Part shown: in pieces, positions 1-11,400 of the stretch
Layout: each line of letters starts with the position of its first letter
Numbering within the stretch: position 1 is the stretch's first letter
Source of the DNA: Chrysomallon squamiferum
Lineage: Eukaryota; Mollusca; Gastropoda; Neomphalida; Peltospiridae
Assembly (NCBI GenBank): GCA_012295275.1
Contig: CM022666.1
Coordinates: forward strand, 11,197,077-11,257,076
Direction of reading: 5' to 3'
Length of the DNA stretch: 60,000 nt
Notes under the pieces: model-generated
What the model was told of the DNA's origin: nothing
The model's database searches: none
The model's input: the letters and a program-made list of their open reading frames with translations, nothing else
Program-made: the position numbers and the translations under genes

Positions 1-94
1 ATTATTGTTATTATTAATATTATTGTTATTGTTATTATTATTACTATTACTGTTGTTATTGTTATTATTATTACTGTCTTTATTATTATTATTT
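1..94. repeat. ATT/GTT-type trinucleotide repeat
   Basis: The window opens in an imperfect array of ATT, GTT and ACT triplets. In one forward frame it reads as a run of leucines, but this is a repeat translation and not a protein. It directly precedes a pyrimidine-rich 3' splice-site-like tract. Confidence 0.9.
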
Positions 95-109
95 GCTTTC
101 CCTTCTCAG

Positions 110-226
110 ATAAAGATGTCTAGAAGACAGAAAGCTAGAAGAAATCTCAAAGCAAGAATCGTGACTGACTTATCTGATCTGAATCATAGACTGTCGACAG
201 CACCTCTTGCACCGACAAAATCATAA
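110..226 (+). CDS. Possible terminal coding exon of an unidentified gene (partial)
   Basis: A pyrimidine-rich tract ending in CTCAG (about 95-109) looks like a good 3' splice acceptor. It is followed by an open stretch of 38 codons ending in TAA at 224-226. The encoded tail is basic at its start (SRRQKARRNLKAR) and ends APLAPTKS. The upstream ATT repeat would be intron, so the rest of the gene would lie left of the window. I do not recognise the family. The composition looks like ordinary coding sequence, unlike the repeat frames nearby, but a chance open frame cannot be excluded. No clear polyadenylation signal follows closely. Confidence 0.35.
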   Translation: MKMSRRQKARRNLKARIVTDLSDLNHRLSTAPLAPTKS

Positions 227-1410
227 CCAGTGGGAACATGTTGGCACACTTGTTGAACTGTTGACAATAATTATCTGTAACCAACAAAATTAACAACAGA
301 GATTACACAGTAACATAAATCAAAGACACTTAAGTAAAACTGTTAACAAGAGAACTGTAACTGTGGTAAGTAAAGTCACGAATGTTAAAAATAATACAGT
401 TTTGCATCAATGACAGCCGGGGCGGATCTATTACGAAACTAATGAAGCTTAAACTTCAGTGTCTAAATTAGTAAAACCTGTCACGGAACATTGCCGTAGA
501 AGAACATAAAAGTAGTTACCCAGGCCGTGTTGCTGTTTGTGAAGGACCCCCTAACTGTTCAAGCTTCTTGGTCCCTGAACTGTAGGTCTGCCACTGATGA
601 CAACTAAGAAGCAAAATGTTAATTGCATTTATAAAGAGTAACGAGAAAACTGTTATTAGCAAGTAAGAAATGAAAGTGTTAACACCAGTAATAACAGGCA
701 ACAAAAAAAAAATATAAGCAATACGTGTTAGGGATGTAACTAAAGTCAAAATCCTAACAATACATTAAAATGTTAATCGCCTTGCTAAACTCAACATACT
801 AAGAACAGTGCAGGAAGATGAAATGTCAAAGACCATGTGACTGTAGTCAGTGACACAGATACAAACGTCAGCAGTGTGAAAGTAAAGTGACAATGATAAG
901 AGTAGAACAGATAGACAAAGTATATTCATAAATAACATTAGAAATTGTTGTTTTTTAAAAACCACATGCAGATATGATTTCATGAAAACTAACAGAAACA
1001 TTGTTCATTATTATACTGTGTATTGCTGGGTAATTTATTTTTGTAAAGGTTTTGGTTTAACAATAATCATTACTATCATAAACTTACAATGTGTTTTTAT
1101 AAAACAAACTTAACACATAATCTATAGCTTAATACAAAAAAGAGAGAACTTACATTGATAAACTATTGTTTTTAGTGCTATTCACAGTTTGTAGCTACTA
1201 TTTATTAAAATATGAAAAGAACAAATTGCAATGCATAATCCAGTGTTAAAAATTAAATATACAAACACAGACTCAAAGGCGGGGCTTTATGTCAGTGGTA
1301 ATGCAAAGTAACAAAGTGGTGTTATCTCTTTTGCATACACACATACTCAAACACAAACATGAACATTTTTATCTTCAATCATTGTACGCAGTGACAGTTT
1401 GCAGTTTACC
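227..1410. other. AT-rich intergenic DNA, no gene seen
   Basis: I see no splice-flanked or conserved coding segment on either strand. The short minus-strand frames at 516-749 and 765-1001 are hydrophobic AT-rich translations without recognisable motifs. If the exon at 110-226 is real, the start of this stretch would be its 3' UTR. Confidence 0.6.
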
Positions 1411-1417
1411 AGCTGCA

Positions 1418-1425
1418 TATAAATA
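1418..1425 (+). promoter_or_regulatory. TATA-box-like site with a possible non-coding first exon downstream
   Basis: TATAAATA lies in a locally mixed-composition stretch. About 30 bp downstream is a possible start region (near 1448), followed by a CT tract. At 1849 there is a strong 5' splice-site match (CCAA followed by GTAAGT). The only ATG between them, at 1810, opens a frame of nine codons that ends in TAG, so any such exon would be non-coding or carry only a short upstream frame. The arrangement is suggestive only: in AT-rich DNA a TATA match is common, and no downstream acceptor or coding exon could be tied to it. Confidence 0.2.
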
Positions 1426-1456
1426 CGGGGGTGCTAACATGCATTAACAGTGTTCG

Positions 1457-1459
<3 letters not shown>

Positions 1460-1530
<71 letters not shown>
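1460..1530. repeat. (CT)n dinucleotide repeat
   Basis: This is an uninterrupted CT run of about 35 units, followed by a few GT units. Its all-pyrimidine plus strand is the kind of tract that can form triplex DNA or act as a GAGA-type element, though nothing here shows that. Confidence 0.97.
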
Positions 1531-1536
<6 letters not shown>

Positions 1537-2014
1537 AAATCTTCTATCGCCTTTGATTTTCAAATTAGTCGTATTCAGGAGAATTAGACCGAGATATCAC
1601 TATACAACCCCCCCATCCCCTTTGCAATAAGCTGTATTAAAAAAGCTGTTGAACCTAACAAGGCGCGTGCGACGCGTGCTAAACGAGCGATTTTTCTTTT
1701 AGAAACCACTGATTTCAGTCGCAGTATCCTGACTGAACGCACACGGGTACATTTCATTCAGACGTTACAAGTACTTTATCAACGTACAAAGATAACGACA
1801 GAAAAGAAAATGCCTGGAAGAATATCGGAAAAACTCTAGCCCTACCAAGTAAGTAATGTGTGTGTTTTATTAGTAACAAGCACGTATAAGCTTCTTGGAC
1901 GGTTCAGTCCTAACCACGGGTGGGGGAAAAGAGCAGCTCCCCCCCAGAAACACAAACACAGTGAAGAAGATGTTAATGTTTTGTTAATTATTCACAAATT
2001 AACTGTTTTATTAC

Positions 2015-2455
2015 GCTTGTCATCTTGTTAAACATCCATATCTGTCTGTCTATCTGTCTCTCTGGCTGTCTGTCTGTCTATCTATCTATCTGTCTGTCTA
2101 TCTATCTGTCGGTCTCCGCCGAACCAACAGCTAGCATGTGATATTTATTTTTTATTTTTATTTCTTTATTTGAAGAGAAAACTGTTTTAAAGATAAATAC
2201 ATGCATCAGTGTCCCAGCTTGTCATCTTGTTAAACATCCATATCTGTCTGTCTGTCTGCCTATCTGTCTGTCTATCTGGCTGTCTGTCTATCTGTCTGTC
2301 TATCTATCTGTCTATCTGTCTGTCTACCAACAACTAGTCTGTGATGTTTATATTTTATTTGTATGTCTTATTTCAAGGAAAACTGTTTTAAAGATAAATA
2401 CATGCATCAGTGATCCATTTGTCATCTTGTTAAACATCCATATCTGTCTGTCTGG

Positions 2456-2488
<33 letters not shown>

Positions 2489-2490
2489 AA
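2015..2490. repeat. Three tandem ~200-bp units, each with a TCTG/TATC tetranucleotide run
   Basis: A unit beginning CTTGTCATCTTGTTAAACAT starts near 2015, 2217 and 2417. Each start is followed by a variable TCTG/TATC run. The first two units then share a tail containing TGTTTTAAAGATAAATACAT. The third unit runs into the left copy of the 400-bp flanking repeat. Unit length is near 200 bp, and length differences lie mostly in the tetranucleotide runs. Confidence 0.85.
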
Positions 2491-2890
2491 TCAACCAATG
2501 TGAAACGAAAGTCCTGTCTCTGAACTGTTAATGATTAACAGTGTTTGTAGAAGTTGTCCTAGTAACTGACTAGTAACTGTTTTTACTTGTAACTAAGACT
2601 GTTACAGATACAAGTTCCAGTAAGAGCTTTAATAGCAACACGTCTTTTAACAGTGTTATAGTAGTAACAGGCTATAGTAATAGTTTTAGTAGTAATAGTA
2701 TGTTACTAACTGCTTTAGTACTAGAAAAGTAACAGTTTTAAGTAGTAATGAACTTTATCAGTGTTAGCAAAACCGGATCAAGCAACTGCGGGGCCCGTAG
2801 CAAAACATAGCATAGACCTCCTACTACTGGCTCGTTACAAAACTAAATGAACCCCACCTCCACCCCCGCCCACTATTATAATAGCTTAAC
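2476..2890 (+). repeat. Left copy of a ~400-bp direct repeat flanking the GT-rich block
   Basis: This segment is collinear with 7205-7610. Both contain AGTCCTGTCTCTGA, then GTTTGTAGAAGTTGTCCTAG, then ACTGTTACAGATACAAGTTC, and both finish at CACCTCCACCCCCGCCC. The copies differ by scattered substitutions and small indels. They bracket about 4.3 kb of GT-rich sequence. The origin is unknown: it could be an interspersed repeat or part of a larger segmental duplication. Confidence 0.85.
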
Positions 2891-3339
2891 AAATTTCTTG
2901 TAATACGTTTGTGTTTTGTGTGCAGTGTGATATGTATAATGTATTTAATATACAGGTTGTTGCATCATATCTATTTTGTGTCTGGTGTTGTCCAAATCTC
3001 CCTTTTGTCTCCTATGCTGTCTCTGTGTTTTGTTTGTGGTCTAGTTTGTTGTATGTGTATTCTTTGTGTGTTTTTGATTGTGTGTTTTTGTATGAGTTTT
3101 GTTTTATGTGTTATGTGGTATGTTTCCTGTGCTATATTGTTTGTCATGTGATGTCATGTTCCATGTGTCATTCCTGTATGATGTGTGTAGTTTATGGATG
3201 TTCTTGCATTTTTGTTTTGTGTCTGGTGTGATATATATGTCTGTGTTTAGAGAGCTGTCTTGTCTGTACATCTGTTTTGTGTGCACTGTGCTGCTGTTGT
3301 CTATGTTTTGGTCCCGGTCTTTTGTGCAGTAGGTGTGTG

Positions 3340-3340
<1 letters not shown>

Positions 3341-3380
<40 letters not shown>
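3341..3380. repeat. (GT)n dinucleotide repeat
   Basis: This is a near-perfect GT run of about 20 units inside the GT-rich block. It is capable of Z-DNA formation. Confidence 0.95.
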
Positions 3381-3384
<4 letters not shown>

Positions 3385-5333
3385 TGTCCTCTGGCATTTT
3401 GTTTCAAATCTGGTGGTGTGATGTTTTGAGTCCCTTGTCCTGTATATTGTGGGTAATGCATTTTTATATGTTTGTTGTCCTTGCATGTTTGTGTTTTATG
3501 TGCAATATATATGCCTCTGTTTTGTGTCTGATCTTGTCTGTGTGTCTGTTTTGTGTACCCCGTACTCTTGCTGTCTGTATTTTTTATCCACTTATATTTT
3601 TGTCTGTATTTATTTGTGTGCCCTGTGCTATTCCTGTCTGTTTTGTGAACGGTTTGGTGTGTAGTGTTTGTTCTGTATATGTGTGTTTGGGTTTTATCTG
3701 AGACTTTTGTGTTTTGTGTCATGTCATATGTGTCCTGTGGTGTGAAGTTTTCTGTGCTTTGTTCTAATTGTACATGTCTCTTGTTGTTGCATGTTTGTGA
3801 CATATATGTCTGTGTGTTGTATTTGTGTGTGATATATATTATGTATGTGTGGTTTATTGTATTGTTCTGCAATGAAACAACCACATTGGCACCATACACA
3901 ACAGTTACCACCTACACAACACAAAACAGAACACAGAACACACCCCACTGAGTGTAGTGCCTAGTGCGCATGTTATGTGTTGGGGATTTGGTGTATGGTA
4001 TGTTTGGTGCATGTTGTGGTATTTTCTGTGTTCTCAGTGTGTCTGTTTTGTGTCCCCTGTGCTGTTGTAGTTGTGAGTGTAGTAGTTTACTGCAGTATGT
4101 GCATGTGTGTTTGTGGTGTGTATGTGTGTGTGTCTGTGGTGTGTATGTGTGTGTGTTTTTGTGTGATATGGTATGTGAGATGTGATGTTTTGAATGCTGC
4201 AGTGTGCATTTTGTGTTCTTGACCTGTGTGGTGTGTGTAATGTATTCATTTTTGTATTTTGTTGTCTCTGTGTCTGATCTGTGAACCCTGTGCTGCTGTT
4301 TTCTGTGTTTTTCATCCTGCTGATATTTTTATCTGTATTTCTTTGTCCCCTGTGCTCTTCCTGTCTGTGTTTTGTGTCCCCTTTTGTGTGTAGTGTGTGT
4401 ACTGTGTTTGTGTGTGTGACTGTGTGTTTAATGCGCAAATTTTTTGTTTTGTGTCATGTAGTTGGTGTCCCCTGATCGGACATTGTGTGTGCTTTGTGCT
4501 ATATGGTGTGTCTTTTGTGCTTATTGTATATATTTCTTTTTTTTTGCATTATGTTTGTGATTTCTGTCCGGTGTGATGTGTATCTGTGTTTGTTGTGTTT
4601 GTGTGTGATGTATATAATGGTATGTATGATGTGCTGTCTGTGATGGATGTGAGGTTTGTTGTGTCGTTTTGTCACCACACAGACACCAAACACAACATGT
4701 ACACCCTACACAACACAAAACAACACAGAACACACACCACTGCACAGGTAGTGTCTAGAGCGCATGTTATGTGTTGGGGATTTGCTATATGGTATGTTGT
4801 TGCATGTTGTGGTGTTGTGATGTTTTGTGTGACTTGTCTTGTGGTCTGTTGTTTTTATTGCTGTGGTGTGATATTTCATGAGCCTTGTCCTGTGTGGTTT
4901 GTGTAATGTCTGTATTATATATGGTTGTGTTTTCTCTCTGATATTGTTTGAGTGTTTGTGGTGTGTTTTTGTATGATGTTGTATGTGTCCTGTGGTATAT
5001 TGTTTTGAATGGTGCAGTGTGATGTTTTGTGTTCCTTGTCCTGTATGGTGTGTTTAATGTATGCATTTTTGCATGTTTGTGTTTTCTCTCTGATATTGTC
5101 TGTGTGTGTGTTCTGTGAAACATGTGCTGTTGCTCTCTGTTCATGGATGAAAGTTTGCCACCTTTCGGCTGAATTCCGCCTTTTTATTGCACCAACATTT
5201 ATTTTAAAAAATCCGTCCCTTTTCAACTTCCATTCGTTCCGCCTAAAATTTCCAACTTTTGATCTAACATGGCTGTGCCCATTGTGGCTGCCATATTTAC
5301 TTATTTGACACTGGCCAGATTTGTCTTGTGCCC

Positions 5334-5557
5334 ATTGGCTGAGACCAATGCCATATTTACATTGGTCTTATTTTTTTGACACATTGGCCAGATTTGTCTT
5401 GTGAAGTTCCACCTGGCTGAGACCAATGCACAGATCGTATACATTGGTCATGTCATGTTGGACAAAATGGTGGTATTGTTTGCGAATGCATTGAAAATCT
5501 GTCCATTGGTCGGGATTTTGTGATTTCAGTGGGATGTCGTACAAAGTTCTTGATTGG
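5334..5557. promoter_or_regulatory. Cluster of eight CCAAT/ATTGG boxes
   Basis: The pentamer ATTGG or its complement CCAAT occurs at 5334, 5345, 5361, 5383, 5423, 5443, 5505 and 5553, eight times in 224 bp. Flanks are often conserved as ACATTGGTC or GACCAATGC. CCAAT is the core of the NF-Y site, so this could bind NF-Y. It is equally possible that the boxes are by-products of a short internal duplication: TTGTCTTGTG plus flank appears twice here and once in the second copy. The second copy keeps four boxes, at 6804, 6824, 6871 and 6886. No adjacent gene is visible. Confidence 0.35.
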
Positions 5558-5615
5558 TCAGTGGACCTGAAGGTGGTTGAGCGTGGAGTCAAGAACACTT
5601 TGGTAATAGTACTAG

Positions 5616-6985
5616 GTTTTATCTGAGACTTTTGTGTTTTGTGTCATGTCATATATGTCCTGTGGTGTGAAGTTTTGTGTGCTTTGTTCTTATTGTACAT
5701 GTCTCTTGTTGTTGCATGTTTGTGACCTATATGTCTGTGTGTTGTATTTGTGTGTGATATATATTATGTATGTGTGGTTTGTTGTATTGTTCTGCGATGA
5801 AACAACCACATTGGCAGCAAACACAACAGTTACCACCTAACAACACAAAACAGAACACAGAACATACACCAGTGCACAGTGTAGTGCCTAGTGCGCATGT
5901 TATGTGTTGGGGATTTGGTGTATGGTATGTTTGTTGCATGTTGTGGTGTTGTGATGTTTTGTGTGACTTGTCGTGTGGTCTGTTGTTTTTATTGCTGTGG
6001 TGTGATATTTCATGAGCCTTGTCCTGTGTGGTTTGTGTAATGTCTGTATTATATATGATTGTTGTTGTTACATATTTGCTGTTTGTGTCCTGTGTTTGTT
6101 GTCTAATGTATGCATTGTATGTGGTAGTTGTTGTGTGTTCTCTGTGTCTGTTTTGTGTCCACTGAGCTGTTGTTTGTTTTTTATGCTCCGGTCTTGTTTG
6201 TAGTTGTGTACTGCTCAGTGTGTTTGTAGTGTGTGTGTTTTTGTATGATGTTGTATGTGTCCTGTGGTATATTGTTTTGAATGGTGCAGTGTAATGTTTT
6301 GTGTTCCTTGTCCTGTGTGGTGTGTTTAATGCATGCATTTTTGCATGTTTGTGTTTTCTCTCTGATATTGTCTGTGTGTTTGTGGTGTGTTTTTGTATAA
6401 TGTTGTATGTGTCCTGTGGTATATTGTTTTGAATGGTGCACTGTAATGTTTTGTGTTCCTTGTCCTGTGTGATGTGTTTAATGTATGCATTTTTGTATGT
6501 TTCTTGTTCTTGCATGTTTGTGTTTTCTCTCTGATATTGTCTGTGTGTTTGTTCTGTGAACCATGTGCTGTTGCTCTCTATTCATGGATGAAAGTTTGCT
6601 GCCTTTCGGCTGAATTTTGCCTTTTTATTGCTCCAAAATTTATTTTAAAAAATCCGTCCCTTTTCAACTTCCATTCGTTCCGCCTAAAATTTCCGGAGTT
6701 TAGATCCAACTTTTGATCTAACATGGCTGCGCCCATTGTGCCTGCCATATTTGCTTTTTTGACACTGGCCAGATTTGTCTTGTGAAGTTCCACCTGCGCG
6801 AGACCAATGCACAGACCGTATACATTGGTCGTGTCATGTTGGACAAAATGGTGGTATTGTTTGCGAATGCATTGGAAATCGGTCCATTGGTCAGGGTTTG
6901 GTGATTTCAGTGGGATGTCGTACAAAGTTCTTGACTGGTCAGTGGACCTGAAGGTGGTTGAGCGTGGTGTCAAGAACACTTTTTG
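5616..6985 (+). repeat. Second unit of the 1.9-kb tandem duplication, internally shorter
   Basis: The start at 5616 matches 3691 (GTTTTATCTGAGACTTTTGT), and the end near 6985 matches 5605 (GTCAAGAACACTTT). In between, this copy lacks several hundred bases relative to the first and carries two tandem repeats of a sub-unit with TGAATGGTGCA (near 6276 and 6431). The non-GT tail at 6580-6985 is the counterpart of 5140-5605 and shares AAAAAATCCGTCCCTTTTCA. The overlapping minus-strand frames at 5727-6515 and 6578-6979 are repeat translations. Confidence 0.85.
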
Positions 6986-7204
6986 ATGGAATTAGCTTGA
7001 AGAAAAGGACAAGTAGGTGATTTTCTTAGTGAGTGGGTTTGCAAAAGCTGTCTTCAAATTAAAACAAATTCTCATCCCCTCCAACTCCCCCCAGTGCTGT
7101 CTATGCCATCGTGTCCTCAGCTAAAAACATATCCATAATTTGGTAAAATTATTTAAGCCCTTTTTGGGAAAAGTCACTTTCATCTCTACTTTCTATCTGT
7201 CTAT

Positions 7205-7610
7205 TTATCTATCTATCAACCAATGTCAAATGAAAGTCCTGTCTCTGAGCTGTTAATGATTAACAGTGTTTGTAGAAGTTGTCCTAGTAATTGTCTTAAT
7301 GGTAATAGTACTAGTAACTGTTTTTTCTTGTAGCTAAGACTGTTACAGATACAAGTTCCAGTAAGAGCTGTAATAGAAACAAGTCTTTTAATAGTGTTAT
7401 AATAATAGTTTTAGTAGTAATAGTAAGTTAGTAAAAGCTTTAGTACTAGAAAAGTAACAGTTTTAAATAGTAATGAACTTTATCAGTGTTAGCAAAGCCA
7501 GATTAAGCAACTGCGGGGCCCGTAGCAAAATATAGCATAGGCCTCCTACTACTGGCTAGTTACAAAAGTCAACCCCACCTCCACCCCCGCCCTCTATTAT
7601 CATAGCTTTA
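7205..7610 (+). repeat. Right copy of the ~400-bp flanking direct repeat
   Basis: This is collinear with 2476-2890, with the same order of conserved words and the same abrupt end at the C-rich CACCTCCACCCCCGCCC. After the left copy the plus strand becomes GT-rich; after this copy it becomes CA-rich. Confidence 0.85.
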
Positions 7611-7893
7611 CTCCACACGCACCACACTCTATACACACCACACACTCCAAGCATACACACAACACACCATATACTCCATACACACCAGACGCACCACGCA
7701 CCACGCACCACACACACTACACAGCACACACACCACACACCACACACCATACACGATACGCACTACATACCATACACACCACTCGCACCACAAACACACA
7801 CCACACACACCACACACACCACACACACACCACACACACACACACACACCACACACCACACACCACACACACCACACACACACACACACACCA

Positions 7894-7948
<55 letters not shown>

Positions 7949-8497
7949 ACACACACACACACCACACACCACCACACACACACCACACACCACACACACA
8001 CCACTCGCACCACACACACCACACACACCACACGCACCACACACACACACACCACCACACACACACCCCACAAACACACACCACACACACACCATACAAA
8101 GCAAACACATCACACACACCACACAGGCGCAACATACACACACTCCGTACATTCAACAACCCATACCACATGCACCACACAATACGTACCACACACCACA
8201 CACTTCAAACACTACAAGCACCACATACACAATACACAGCACATACCATTCACTCGACACACCACACGCACCAAACACCACATACTCCAAACACACCACA
8301 TGCACCACTAACACACCACACACAACACACCATACACAATGCACTCAAGGGAAAGAACACACCATATGCACCACACACGACAGACACATACCACAAACAC
8401 CACACACACCATTCGCACAAAACACGCCACACACACACACCAAACACACACCATACTCACAGCATACACTCCACAAACACACTACACCACACCTAAC
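7611..8497. repeat. CACACC/CA-rich satellite
   Basis: The segment consists of CA dinucleotides and CACACCA or CACACACC words, with a purer CA core near 7890-7945. Edges are more degenerate (CACCATACAC, CACCACATGC). Long Val/Cys-rich minus-strand frames come from the GTGTGGT composition and are not genes. Confidence 0.95.
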
Positions 8498-8499
8498 CT

Positions 8500-11400
8500 A
8501 AATAATTACCTAACTAAGCAAGGAAGCTGGTAAGTAAGTAAATAATTACTTAAGTCAGTAAGAATGTAACTAAGTACTTTAACAATTATCTAAGTAAGAA
8601 AGACAGTACGTAAATAATTATCTAAGTAAGAAAGAAAGGAAACAACTACGTAAATAATTACCTAAGTTAGCAAGAAAGCAAGTAAGTGCGTAAATAATTA
8701 CTTGAGAAAGGGAGAAAGTAAATACATTAACAATTATCAAAGTAAGAAAGAAAGCAAGTAAATACATAAGAAATTAGATAACTAAGCAAGGAACCTGATA
8801 ATTTCGTAAATAATTACCTAAGCAAGTAACAATGTAAGAAAGTACATTAGCAATTACCTAAGAAAGAAAGGAAGCAACTACGTAAACAATTACCTAAGTA
8901 AGAACGAAAGTAAGAAATTACGTAAATAATTCCCCAAGTAAGCTAGTAGATACGTAAATAATTACTTAAGAAAGAACGAATATAAGTAACTATGTGTATA
9001 ATTACCTAAATAAGCCAGAAGGGAAGTAAATACTTAAATAATTACCTAAGTAACTAAGTAAGCTAGTAAGTTCGTAAATAATTATCTACGGAAGTAAGAA
9101 TATAAGTAAGTACATTAGCAATTACCGGAGAAAGAAAGTAAGTACATAAATAATTACCTAAGTAAGAAAGAACGTAAGTGAGTACGTCAATAATTACGTA
9201 AGAAAGTGAGAAATAAGTAAGTACGTTAACAATTATCTAAGTAAGACAGAAAAGAAGTCAGAATGTAACTACCTAAGTAGGCAAGAAAGTAAGTGAGTAC
9301 GTCAATAATTACCTAAGGAAGTAAGAATATAAGTAAGTACATTAGCAACTACCTGAGAAAGAAAGAAAGTACATAAATAATAACCTAAGTAAGCAAGTAA
9401 GCTACTAAGTACTTCAATAATTACCTAAGTAAATGAGACTGTAAGTAACTATGTTAACTATTATCTAAGTAAGAAAGAAGGCAAGTAAGTACATAAGTAA
9501 TTAGCTAACTAAGCAAAGAACCTGGTAATTTCGTAAATCATTACCTAAGTAAGAATGAAAGCAAGTAAGTATATAAGTACTTTGCTAACTAAGCAAGAAA
9601 TATGATAATTTGGTAAATAATTACCGAAGAAAGCAAGCAGGCCAGTCAGTATGTAAAAAATTACCTATGCAAGTAAGCATGTAAGTAAGTACATTAGTAA
9701 TTACCTAAGAAAGACAGAAAGTAAATAAGTACGTAAATAATTACCTAAGTAAGAAAGAAAGTAAGTACGAAAATAATTACCTAACTAAGCAAGTAAGCTA
9801 GCAGCTACGTAAATAATTACCTAAGTAAGAAAGAACATAAGTAAATATGTGTATAATTACATAAGTAAGGAAGAATGGAAGTAAGTACGTCAATAATTAC
9901 CTAAGTAAGCGGAATGTAAGAAAGTATGACAATAATTACCTAAGTAAGCAACTAAGCTAGTAAGTACGTAAATAACTACCTAAGATAGAATGTAAGAACG
10001 TCTATAATTACCTATGTAAGAAAGAAAGCAAGTAAGAACCACAATAATTACCTCAGAACGTGAGAATGTAATTATGTACGTTAACAATTATCTAAGTAAG
10101 AAAGAACGTAAGAAAGTACATAAGTAATTAGCTGACTCAGCAAAGAACCTGGTAATTTCGTAAATAATTACGTAAGTAAGCAAGAAAGTAAATAAGTACG
10201 TCCTTAATTACGTAAGTAAGTGATAATGTAATTAATTAGGTAAATAATTACCTAAGCAAGTAAGCATGTAAGTAAGTACATTAGTAATTACCTAAGAAAG
10301 ACAGAAAGTAAATAAGTACGTAAATAATTACCTAAGTAAGAAAGAAAGTAAGTAAGTACGTATATAATTACCTATGGAAGCAAGTAAGCTAATAGATACG
10401 TAAATAACTACTTAAGTAGGCAAGAATATAAGTAACTATGTGTATAATTACCTAAGTAATCAAGACAGGAACTAAGTACGTCCTTAATTACCTAAGTGAT
10501 AATGTAATTAAGTACGTAAATAATTACCTAATCAAGTAATAATGTCAGTAAGTACATTAGTAATTACCTAAGAAAGACAGAAAGTAAATAAGTACGTATA
10601 TAATTACCTAAGTAAGAAAGAAAGTAAGTAAGTCCGTAAATAATTACCTAAGTAAAGAAGTAAGCTGGCAGGTACGTAAATAATTATCTAAGTAAGATAG
10701 AATGTAAGTAAGTACGTCTGTAATTACCTAAGTAAGCAAGAAAGCAAGTAAGAACGACAATAATTACGTTAGAAAGTGAGAATGTAATTATGTACGTTAA
10801 CAATTATCTAACTAAGAAAGAAAGCATGTAAGTACATAAGTAATTAGCTAAGTAAGCAAATAACCTGGTAATTTCGTAAATCATTAACTAAGTAAGCATG
10901 AAAGCAAGTAAGTACATAAGTACTTTTCTAACTAAGCAAGAAATATGGTAACTTTGTAAATAGTTACCTAAGTAAGCAAGAAGGCCAGTCAGTATGTAAA
11001 AAATTGCCTATGCAAGTAAGAATGTAAGTAAGTACATTAGCAATTACCTAAGAAAGAAAGAAAGTATGTAAATACCTAAATAATTCCCTAAGTAAGAAAG
11101 AAAGTAAGTAAGTATGTATATAATTACCTAAGTAAGAAGAAAAGCTCTACTATAAAAATAAGGATGAAGTAATTATATAACATCAGTAATTATGTGTATA
11201 ATTACCTAAGTAAGAAAGAAAGCAAGGAAGTACATCAATAGTTACCTCAGCAAGTAAGAACGTAAATAACTACATTACTAATTACCTAAGAAAGAGGGAA
11301 AGTAAATAAGTACGTAAATAATTACCTAAGTAAGAAAGAAAGCGGGAAGTACGTCAATAATTACCTAAGTAAGAAGAACGTAAGGAAGTACATAAGTAAT

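Larger units (their letters stand above)
2909..5605 (+). repeat. GT-rich low-complexity block containing the first 1.9-kb duplication unit (3691-5605)
   Basis: The plus strand is dominated by TGTG, TTTTGTGT and GTGTTTTGTG words with few A or C bases. All long frames here are translations of that composition (Cys/Val/Phe forward, Thr/His/Gln reverse) and I do not call them genes. From 3691 the sequence is duplicated at 5616. A module of about 150 bp switches from GT-rich to CA-rich composition and ends in TAGTGCCTAGTGCGCATGTT or a close variant. It occurs three times, near 3868-4020, 4670-4805 and 5797-5945, and can fold back imperfectly. A GT microsatellite sits at 3341-3380. Confidence 0.85.

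Noticed and set aside
2909-6979. Many long open frames rich in Cys/Val/Phe (plus) or Thr/His/Gln (minus), up to 262 codons
   Set aside because: They are translations of GT-rich or CA-rich repeats, overlap each other on both strands, have no domain motifs, and recur with the tandem duplication.
7556-8533. Val/Cys-rich frames up to 190 codons on the minus strand
   Set aside because: Direct translation of the GTGTGGT satellite. All three frames of the same strand are open, which is a property of the repeat.
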